Source: Monoraphidium neglectum (taxonomy: Eukaryota; Chlorophyta; Chlorophyceae; Sphaeropleales; Selenastraceae). Taken from it: 18,350 bases of DNA. Each line of letters opens with the position of its first letter. Position 1 is the stretch's first letter. The stretch lies in assembly GCF_000611645.1 (NCBI RefSeq), contig NW_014013520.1, forward strand, positions 24,674 through 43,023, read 5' to 3'. Made by a program: the position numbers and the translations under genes. The notes beneath the pieces were generated by a model. The model saw only the letters and a list, made by a program, of their open reading frames with translations, was not told where the DNA came from and searched no databases. Shown in pieces: positions 8,487 to 16,847 of the stretch.

Positions 8487-11400
8487 ATGGCGGGCCCTGG
8501 CAGCGAGGCCTCGTCCAGAGCCCTCCTCGCACTGTCACAGCCCTGCGACAGCCCCCGTGCAGCAGCGAGCTATATACACGATGCAAACGGGAATCGTAGT
8601 GAGTTCATGACCTGCAGCGGCTCGAGCGAGAAGCCTGCAGTGGCGGCGGCGCATAGCAGCAGCTTCGGCACAAACACCGCTGCAGGAGGCAGCGGCGGCC
8701 TCACATTTGACCAGGCGCTCACGCAGTACGTCGGAGAGTTTGGACGCGGCCAAATTTTGAATTTCGTCCTGGCCAGTCTCATCTGGGTGCCGAACGCGGT
8801 GCTCATTCTATTGCTGGTCTTCTCCGTGGGAAGCCCAATCAAGGAGCGGCTGTGGGAGTGCTCAGACCCGCGTGACGCTGCCTGCCAGGCGGTGCTGGCC
8901 AGCCCCGACCCAGCGGTCGGTTTCTGCAGCCTGCAGCGATCCCAGTGGCGGTGGACGCAACCAAGCACAGGGCTGATCTCACAGTTCGACCTCGTGTGCG
9001 CTGGTAAGTGGGGGCAAAGCGCTTCAGGAGACCACGGTTTTCGGCTGTCGGCAGATGTGCGGAGCATTCAAGGTCACAGTGTTGTGCTCTCTCCTTAATA
9101 ATTTGCTCTGCGGCTGTCGTCCCTCCTCGCAGACGCCTGGAAATCCCAAACAGCCAACGCCTTCTTTTTTTTTGGCTACCTGATTGGGTCGGGCGTCTTT
9201 GGTCAGGTGCGGCCGCCGTTACTTGCACTGACTGTGCTACTTTTCTTATTAGGCTCGCTTATCTTGCCTCGCAAACCTTGTCATCCACCTGTTAATACCC
9301 ATGGCACCCAAGCAAGCACGTGTTTTGAAGTTTAATATTCGTTTTGGCAACATCAAGCCCAGCTCTCACTTCCCTCCGCCGCCCGCCCAGCTGTCTGATG
9401 TCATTGGCCGCAAGTACTCCACATTTGCAGCCGCCGTGATCAGCGCCGTGTTTGCAGCCGCCGGCCTGGGCTGCACAAACTACTGGTCCTGGGTGGTGAT
9501 GCGCCTGCTGTCAGGCGTCGGCGCCGCGGGCACCGCGCTGGGTGCCTACATCCTGTCAACAGAGGCCATCGGCGACGGCTGGCGAGGTGCGCGCGTGGTT
9601 TGAAGCGGGTAGCGGGCGCAGGTCTCTGGTCCTCAAGCAGGGGATCCGCGCGGATTAGTGAACTCTTTCAGTGCTGCTTCTCTGTGTGATAGCCATGCCG
9701 ATATAGGCCAATGCAGCAGCTGCCCCAAACAACCCTGCGCCAAACAACCCCGTGCACGCCCACCCCATACATACATTCGTTGGTGACACCTCCCCTCGCA
9801 CACCCCAGGCTGCATGGGCATCGCCACTCAAATATTTTTCATTGTCGGGGAATTCACTCTTGTTGCTATCGCGGCCATTTTCAAGACATGGAGGGGCCAG
9901 GCGGCGGCATGCGCAGTGCTCAATGCGACGGTGCTGCTGCTGTGGCCGGCACTGCCCGAGTCTGGGCGCTGGCTGCAGGTGCAGGGGCGCAAGGACGAGG
10001 CCATGAAGGTGCGGGGTGGACTCTTGCAGGCATAGCAAGAAGCAATAATTGGCAAAGTGGGTGCAGCTTGGGGCCAAGAGCTCCAAACTACATCTTGTGG
10101 ATCAATGCGCAGCGAGGATTGTACGGTTGTGCAGCCTGTGTGGCATTTTACCGCAAGCTTCTTGTGGCACAGGCTAATTAAAATGCCAAACGCGTGCAGT
10201 GCAGACCGCGTTTCGGCCCTGCCACGCGACGTGCGCGGCGTCTCGCAGGTGCTGGAGCGCTTTGCGCGCCTCAACGGCACCCAGCCACCATCGCAGCCGC
10301 TCGCCGACATCAAACAGGGCCCTGCGGGCGCCGCCGGGGCCCCTGTGCAGCGGCTGACACTGGGCGCGGCCCTGCGCGACTGGCACATCCTGCGGCGATT
10401 TGTGGTGCTGTCTTACTCGTGGATGGTCATCTGCATGACCTATTACGTGAGCACACAGCATCTTCGACCATGTCGTGAGGCAGCAATTTGTATGTTCTAC
10501 CCCGGCCTGCGCCCAAAAGCAAAGGGCCGCAGTAGCCATGGCTGCAGGCTGGGCCCTATGTGGGCTGCTCTTCGACGCATCCCTCTCCCAGTGCTAGCAA
10601 TTCTGCCAGCATCCTTGGTCTCCCATCCCACTGTGCTGCCCATCCACACATCCATGGCACACCAGGGCATCTCTTTTGCACTGGGCAGCCTGGGAGGCAG
10701 CCTGGTGGTTTCATTCATGGTGTCATCCATCGCAGAGCTTCCCTCTTACCTCTTTACGGGCTGGGCCATTGATCACTGGGGCCGGCACAACACCATGGCA
10801 GGGTGCGTGGGCGGGGCGGGGCGCTGGCAGCCGGGGCGGGGAGGCCGAGACGAGCGCTGAAAGTGCTGCCTCGTCAACTCGTATGAGTTGGCCTGGCCCA
10901 ACAACCTTCAAGCAAATATGATGTCATGTAGGACGCACTCCACACCCCACGCCTTGACATTGCCACAGGTGCGTCCTGCTGGGCGGCGCGGCGTGCACCG
11001 CGTGTGCGTTCGTGCCCGGCAGCGGCCAGGTGGCCTTGGCGTCAATTGGCAAGTTTGGCATCGCAGGAGCCTTTGCCGTTGCCAGCATCTACACAAGCGA
11101 GCTTTTCCCAACCCTGATACGCTCTGGTGTGTGGTGCAAGCAGCACCAGGAACCAGACCGTTTGCCTGATCGCTGGCTGTCAGGTGCATGCCGCGAATGC
11201 CGATATGCCACCGGCCGCGCGATGCATGCCACCACCCCACTGTCAACTTCGGTTGCCTGACCCTGCTGCATGCCCCCCGAACCCCACGTCCGCCCCACAG
11301 GCGTCCTTGGCGCCTCAAACCAGGCCGCCCGCGTCGGAGGCATCGTCGCGCCCTTCATTGCCCTCGCCGGCACAACGCACAACTCGAGCCTCATCCCCTT

Positions 11401-11875
11401 CCTCACCTTTGGCATCGCCGCGCTGCTGTCTGGAATCCTGATCTTCACGCTTCCCGAGACTCTGGGCGTCCCACTTCCTGATACCATGCAAGACATGGAC
11501 AACATTGCGAGCATCTTCACGCACCACACGTACGCCAAGAAGGGCCTCAAGGCCGCAGCGGCAAGCATGTTCAAGCCGCGGGTGCAGCTGCCCAAGCAGC
11601 AGCCGCGCAGCAGCTGGCTGCGCGCCGGAGGAAGGGGCGGTGCTGACGGCAGCGACGGCGGTGGCGGCGGCGAGGCGGGCGGGGCTGCTGCAGCGGTGCA
11701 TGGTGGTGGCGTGAAGAAGGGCAAGCAGGAGCAGACTAGCGTGTGGGCAGAGGACGAGGTGGGCGCCGTGCCCGAGGAGGAGGGCAGCAGCCTCATCGGG
11801 GTGCACCGGCCACCGCCGCGCCGCAGCGACGGTTGCGGCGGGGGAGGCGCCGACGCTGGCAGCGCTAGGGTATAA
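8487..11875 (+). CDS. SLC22-like (organic cation/anion type) major facilitator transporter
   Basis: Eight exons join in phase to 684 aa: 8487-9003, 9133-9206, 9391-9586, 9809-10008, 10249-10446, 10666-10802, 10969-11126 and 11301-11875. Family landmarks appear in order. TM1 is at about 88-114. The large extracellular loop at 115-172 carries four cysteines and ends QFDLVC. The TM2-TM3 loop has LSDVIGRK (198-205). TM4 has MRLLSGVG, followed by STEAIGDGWRG. LPESGRW is at 311-317. The second-half loop has AIDHWGRH (429-436). SELFPT lies at 484-489, then RSGVLGASNQAARVGG. LPET at 544-547 is followed by PLPDT. These are the hallmarks of SLC22 transporters, which move organic ions or zwitterions such as carnitine across the plasma membrane by facilitated or coupled transport; the substrate cannot be read from sequence. 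The N-terminal 87 residues and the roughly 130-residue Gly-rich C-terminal tail are longer than usual. No + strand TGTAA was found before the next gene. Confidence 0.88.
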
Positions 11876-12561
11876 TCGCGAACACAAGACCATGCTGATC
11901 GGCGGGCACGCGCATGACTTCGGATTTCCCCAGGGACATTTTGGGCGAGACAGAGGGCTGGCAGCGTGCGCACTGCCAGTTCTGTGTGCAGGGAAAATGC
12001 TGGGCTGCCCCAAATCAACAACCTCCTGAGCTTGGTTGGTGCTGCAGCAGCCGTGAAATTGACAAGCAGAGCGCTGACAGCGGCTGCGTGTGCAGGTGCA
12101 TGGTGAGGAGCTGCTCCAGGAGATGTTGGGCACATGCATTGGTCCCTGCCTGCATGGCTGCCGTGGGTCCTCACACCACTTTGTACGCTATTGCTAAGCA
12201 TATCATCAACATTTTTATTCCTGCGTGGGGGAAAGCGTGGGACAGCAGGCCAACGCCAGACATTCGCACGCCGAGGCTAGGCTGCTTTGCTTCCTGAGGA
12301 CTTCTAGCCTTGCCATCTGTGCCGGTTGGGCAGGCCAACATTACCAGCACAGACAGCGCTCATGCGGCTCTATAGACCCGCACGTGCGCATCTTGCATCG
12401 GCGCTGCAAGCCAAGCGCGCTTGTTTTACGCTACACATCTTGCAGTCGTTCCAACACGCTTGTTTGTTACGCTTCACGATGGCGAGCCCCCACAGCGGAA
12501 CACGCTCACAGGCGCTGTTGACCAAATTCACACTTGCTGGCCACCTCTGACATCACCCGTT

Positions 12562-12599
12562 GGTTGACCTTGCGATTAGGGTTTGAGTAGGGTTGACCT
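12562..12599. repeat. Degenerate telomere-like stretch flanked by a 9-bp direct repeat
   Basis: GATTAGGGTTTGAGTAGGG resembles two imperfect units of TTTAGGG, the plant and Chlorella-type telomere repeat. GGTTGACCT occurs exactly on both sides, at 12562-12570 and 12591-12599. Such interstitial telomeric scars can arise at repaired breaks, but two imperfect units are too few to be sure. Confidence 0.3.
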
Positions 12600-12633
12600 A
12601 ACGATCCAAGAAAGCAGCAAAAAAATCGCCTCG

Positions 12634-12638
12634 TTACA
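12634..12638 (-). terminator. Candidate TGTAA poly(A) signal of the KH-domain gene
   Basis: TTACA on the + strand reads TGTAA on the minus strand, about 515 nt past the stop of the minus-strand gene at 13152. This fits a typical algal 3' UTR length. Confidence 0.45.
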
Positions 12639-13151
12639 CCCCAAGATCGACCAGTGATACCAGCCAGCAGATGACGTACTGCTGGAAGTGGTGCACACAA
12701 ACCATCTTGACTAGCAGACAACATCAGCACCACGTGTGGATTGCCTGACGGATTTGGTTGGTGCAAGCGCCTCGCCAGCCTGCTGCAGGCCGCATGATAG
12801 CCATTCACTTGAGCTCCCCACAAGACGGCGTGCCACACCAGGGAGCTGCCCTTATGGATGATTGTCTGGAGGTAGGGCAAGCAGCAGTTCGTGTGCGTCA
12901 CGAACAGCTCAAATATAATACAAAAAACACTGCTTGGCCAACTCGCAAGTGGCCTTGCAGCCATGAGACTCAACTTGGAATGTCCAGCTGCGTGGTGTCA
13001 CCAGGACCCGCAAACTGCCAGCTGGCACGCGTAAGAGCAACGCTGCAACATGCAGATCGAAACATACAGAAAGGATTGGTGGAGCAGTGCAGGCGCTCAT
13101 AAATATGAAATTGACAACAGGCCCATATTGGTCACACACCTGGATGAATGT

Positions 13152-14524
13152 TCACAGCAGTGCCAGCAGATCAGACCCAATAAGGTGCGTCGCGTAGTCA
13201 TGGCCACCGCCACTGCTGCTGCCGCCGCCGCCGCCACCACCGCTGCTGCCCTGGACCGCTGGCCTGGTCAGTGTCATCAGGGGAAGTGTGATTGCAGCGC
13301 TGGAGCCCGCCGTGCTTGAGCGGCGGACGCCGCCGATGCTGGGCAAGCCGGACCAGCCGCACGGCGTCCCAGACGACGCAACCGAGCGGGCACATGTACT
13401 GGCTTCGGCACTGGCGAGCGCGGCGCTGCAGGCGCTGCTGGCGCCGCTCGTGCTGTGACACTGCGGTTGTGGCCATGGGCTGCTCATGGCGCCATCTAAA
13501 TTTGCATCTGCTGGCTGCAGGACTGAGCCGTCAGCACGGAAGTGTGTGCTCCTTGCGGCGCCCTTGACGTCCACCTCCTCTGCAGCTGTCGCCTTCCCCT
13601 CCACCTTCACATCGTCCAGCCCAAACACGCCTCGGGCTGTCACTAGGGCGCGCACCTCCCCACCGCCGATGTTGGCGCACACGCCGATCTCCCCCGCGTG
13701 CGGGTGCGTGGCGAGCACTGCGTGCGCAGCTGCCGCGAAGCTGTTCAGCAGCAGCCGCTGGGCCTGGTCCATCACAACCCCCAAAACGCTGACCTGCACC
13801 GCCACGTACGTGTGGCGCTGCGGATGAATAATGACACAGGATGGGGGGGCTTCTGGTTGGAAAAAGCGGGGGAACCAGCGAGACACATGCGCCGACAGGG
13901 CTTTTCAGGCACCACGTCCCTAGGGGATCTGGACGTTTCAACGCTACTGGCGCTTGCACGCGACTTTTGATTGCTGAACCTAGGGTCCGTGGCGCAAGGG
14001 ATGCCGAAAAAGTCCAGGGTTCTAGTAGCAAGTCCCGCCTGCCAGCATAGCGTCCAAGGGAGGGCACCAACCTCGTCAGCATCGACCAACTGGTGGTTGA
14101 CCCGCAGGTGGTACCCAGATCGCCCCAGCATTGAGCGTATCGCATCCAGCTTGCGACCACGGACGCCGACAAAGTTGCCGCAGACCTGAGCGCGTGCAGA
14201 GAGAGAGGGAACGTGTGGGCGGCTGCGTCGCTGCTGTGCGAGCTAGCTGCAGGAGCAGGAGGGGTCGAGGAAGGGGTAGAGAGCTAGTGGAGCAGGGGCG
14301 GGCTCCAGGCAGGTGTGTGCAGTACCCTGGCCAGCAGGAGTTGTTACGAAGAGGCACGTACCAGCTCATACAGCTTGATGCGCTTTCCCTCGTGATGAAG
14401 CTGTGCAGAGGGGTACCTGCACGTGCGATGGCGCGTGTGCATGAGGAATGGGTGAGGCGTCGGCGAAGCGTCACCAGCGCTCGGCGGACGTCATGGGCAC
14501 CCACATGTCAGTGGACCCCGCCAT
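13152..14524 (-). CDS. Single KH-domain putative RNA-binding protein
   Basis: Four minus-strand exons, 14524-14475, 14416-14362, 14185-14072 and 13817-13152, join exactly in phase to 294 aa from MAGSTDMWVPM. Residues about 28-105 fit a type I KH fold: a first strand (KRIKLYELVC), a helix-turn with GVRG as the GXXG nucleic-acid-binding loop (residues 42-45, within FVGVRGRKLDAIR), a second strand (YHLRV), a variable loop, then strand TYVAVQVSVLG and helix MDQAQRLLLNSFAAAA. The third intron falls in the variable loop. KH domains bind single-stranded RNA or DNA through the GXXG loop. After a second conserved-looking block (GVCANIGGGEVRALV...GVFGLDDVKVEG) the C-terminal half is Ser/Ala/Gly-rich and ends in a poly-Gly/Ser tract and LIGSDLLALL. 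The KH call rests on pattern alone, with no database search. Upstream ATGs at 14702 lie in a different, short frame. The gene is transcribed divergently from the GPI-protein gene. Confidence 0.6.
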
Positions 14525-15124
14525 CTGACAAGCCGAACCTGATTGAGATCACCCTCCACTCCTCCTCAAATGGGCTCAGCGTGGTGGGGCTGTTGCTGCT
14601 GCTGCCGTCAGCCCCCTGGTGTGGTGTGTGCTGTGGGGCGCACGAGGCGGACTCCTGTGCCAACAGCTCCTGCGTTTGGCTAGAGCGCGCCTGGATGATC
14701 ATGATTCTGGGCCTATCAGGGCTTATCTACGAGCGGTGCAGCCGCAGACATGCATTGATAGCCCTGCCGGCAGCGTGCGAGTGCAGGGTGGGAGGACACT
14801 GACGCGCTCGTGTCGAGGCGACAGTCAAGAACGCCGTTCCTAGGCCTAAACGATTCAGTGTCGGACGATAGAACGCGAATGAGACGAGAAGCTTACTTCT
14901 TCAAGCAACCTGCAGGTGGCTTCCCCTGCCGCGCCTCGGGGAATTCGAACAAGCTCCAGACACGTACGCACCATGATGAAGCGCTTTGAGCAGCCACTTA
15001 CGAGCCACATTGTGCTTACTCAGAGCCGTAACGAGGCTCTACAGGCGACAGAGGGTTAGAACAGGTAGATAACCTGCGCCTGACCTGACCTGCCTGCGGC
15101 GGCCCCCAGGTGGTGGAGAGCATC
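14525..15124. promoter_or_regulatory. Divergent intergenic region, likely shared promoter
   Basis: The 600 bases lie between the start codons of the minus-strand KH gene and the + strand GPI-protein gene, so both promoters and 5' UTRs should be here. No clear TATA box is visible. A small hairpin-forming inverted repeat (AGAGCC, seven-base loop, GGCTCT) lies at 15022-15040, about 85 bases before the + strand start; its role, if any, is unknown. Confidence 0.45.
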
Positions 15125-16511
15125 ATGAGGACCTCAGGGGTGGTTTTGTGCCTAGTATTCCTGGTGCTGGTTGTCGGAGGTCGTGCTCAGGTGGGTGTAG
15201 TGGCCTCAGGTCCAACGTCGAGGCAGTGACCGCAGCCCTCAGCAGACGGTAATAGGAAGCAGCTGCCTCGAAATGTGCTGCTGCATGCCTGCCCTGTGCT
15301 GACAGGGAACTCGAGGCGAAAATAACACCCATTGAAAAGTTGAATCACCATTAAACTCTCTACATGTAATCCATTGTGCTTGCTTCCCGCGTTCTTGCAA
15401 ACTGTTCGCGGCACCCCGACCTCTGCCGCATTGTCATGCTGCACGCCAGCAGGACAAGGCCTGCGCCCTGCTACCCTCAGACTTTGCGCAAGTCGATTGG
15501 ACCGCAATCAAGGCTGCATGCGGGCCCCAGAATGCCACGTCCTTCTGCCAGTCGTGTATCTGCGGCATCGGGCGGGGCTTGGTCACCGGTCTATACTGTG
15601 AGCTAGGCCCTCGCGGCACATGCATGACAGCAATGGTACATACAGCTCTGATCACAGCAGCGTCTTCCATGCGCTGGACAGCATACAGCGCACAACTTTG
15701 CTCAGTTTGGATCCACCCCTCTGTGCATGCGTGCTGCGTATGCTTGTCCATGCCATTGCAAATCGCCGACATAATCCTGCCAACTCAATTCGTAGTTGCG
15801 GGCGTGAATCTGGATGCAAGCCAAGCCACGCTGGACAGTCTGCTGGGCACGTGCACATCAACGGTGCGAGGGTGTGCTGCCATTTTAGTGGCCATCCTGA
15901 TTGTCTCATCGCCCACTTTCAACCCGCATTGCGCCAGCACCTGAAGCTTGCTGCTGGTTTGTTGCGGCCAATCAACCCCCCATCAGCGTGGGCTGCCTGT
16001 GAAGAACCTGAGAACCACCGCGTGTCTGCAAAACGCAGGTTGGAAGCCAGCTGGTGGATAATGGAGGCTTCTCTGCCCAGTCCCTCGCGGCGCTCGCACA
16101 GTGCGACGTAAGTGGTGTTTGCACAGGCAATCCTTGTGTCGCGGCAGCCGGGGCTATTCGCCCTGCTGGGCGGCCGCGCCACGCCAAGCAGCAGCCCCAG
16201 ATGATGCTGCCGCCATGCTTGCGTTGCTGATCAGGCGTGTCGCGCCGGTACACAGGCAAGGCGTCCCACTTTTCGCTTGCCAAATCCCTCCCCGCACCCC
16301 TTGGACCTAACCAACACAGGTGGAGGGCATCGCCTCAGACTGCGCCAAGACGCTGATATCTGAGCAGGGCAACCGCTCCACCGTGGCCGCTGCTGCCAGC
16401 AACTCTACAGCCTCCGCAACCGGGCCGTCCAAGAGCTCTGCAAGCAGGCGAGTTGTTTGGGGAGCAGCTTCCGCCGTGCTGCTGGCCGCCCTGCTGGCGC
16501 TTCTCTGGTAG
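15125..16511 (+). CDS. SPARK/LORELEI-like eight-cysteine GPI-anchored surface protein
   Basis: Five exons, 15125-15190, 15450-15588, 15796-15863, 16051-16107 and 16320-16511, join in phase to 173 aa. Residues 1-22 are a clear signal peptide (MRTSGVVLCLVFLVLVVGG). The mature part has exactly eight cysteines (27, 46, 55, 58, 60, 88, 109, 118), beginning KACALLPSDFAQVDWTAIK and then AACG. This C-aromatic-W/YT-I-C pattern recalls plant SPARK domains and LORELEI-like GPI proteins, which act as chaperones or co-receptors at the cell surface. That relationship is my inference; the usual CC pair is replaced by CQSCIC. N-glycosylation sequons lie at N50, N128 and N138. A Ser/Ala/Thr linker (131-152) is followed by RR and a hydrophobic end (155-173, VLLAALLALLW), a standard GPI-attachment signal. 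Donors GTAAGT (16108) and the CCTAACC branch motif before 16320 support the model. In exon 2, a start three bases later (15453) is equally possible. Confidence 0.7.
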
Positions 16512-16847
16512 AGGGTGACAAACAAGCTGGTGTAATCGGCGTGACGCAATCACAGCGTGCCTATGCGTTTGGAATTCTCTGCTGCTAGCCGTCAGCGGGT
16601 GGATGCAGGCCGGGCCATGCGCCAGCGTCCAGCAGCGCGCAGGAAAAGCAGAAGAGAAGCAACAACAATCCACTTGTCAGCGCTCGAACCAAAGGCGCAT
16701 AAGGCTCTCGGCCCTGGTTGTCTGGCGTGCATCTACGCAATTCGACTTTGACAACCTTGAGTTGATTGAATCACCGCTTAGTACAAACCAGTCTGCACTC
16801 AGATCAATCTGCACCTCGAAAGCAGAGGCCATGGCGTGATCGATCGC
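16512..16847. other. Short intergenic region between GPI-protein and NEMP genes
   Basis: This 336-base gap must hold the 3' UTR of the GPI-protein gene and the promoter of the NEMP gene. Nothing beyond the TGTAA at 16531 is recognisable. An ATG at 16831 opens a two-codon frame (ATGGCGTGA) just before the NEMP start and could act as a minimal upstream ORF if it is in the leader. Confidence 0.4.
16531..16535 (+). terminator. Candidate TGTAA poly(A) signal of the GPI-protein gene
   Basis: GGTGTAATCGG begins 20 nt after the stop at 16511. It would give an unusually short 3' UTR, but it is the only + strand TGTAA seen before the next gene. Confidence 0.4.

Larger units (their letters stand above)
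11876..13151. other. Convergent 3' region between the transporter and KH-domain genes
   Basis: This holds the 3' ends of two genes that point towards each other. No coding domain was seen. It contains a minus-strand poly(A) candidate at 12634-12638 and a short telomere-like stretch at 12562-12599. Confidence 0.5.

Noticed and set aside
13216..13254. GCC/GCT triplet-rich run as a microsatellite
   Set aside because: It is the coding strand complement of the Gly/Ser tract near the C-terminus of the KH-domain protein, so it is explained by that gene.
15365..15369. TGTAA inside the first intron of the GPI-protein gene
   Set aside because: It lies within an intron bounded by good sites with in-phase exons on both sides. 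It could cause premature polyadenylation, but there is no evidence for it.
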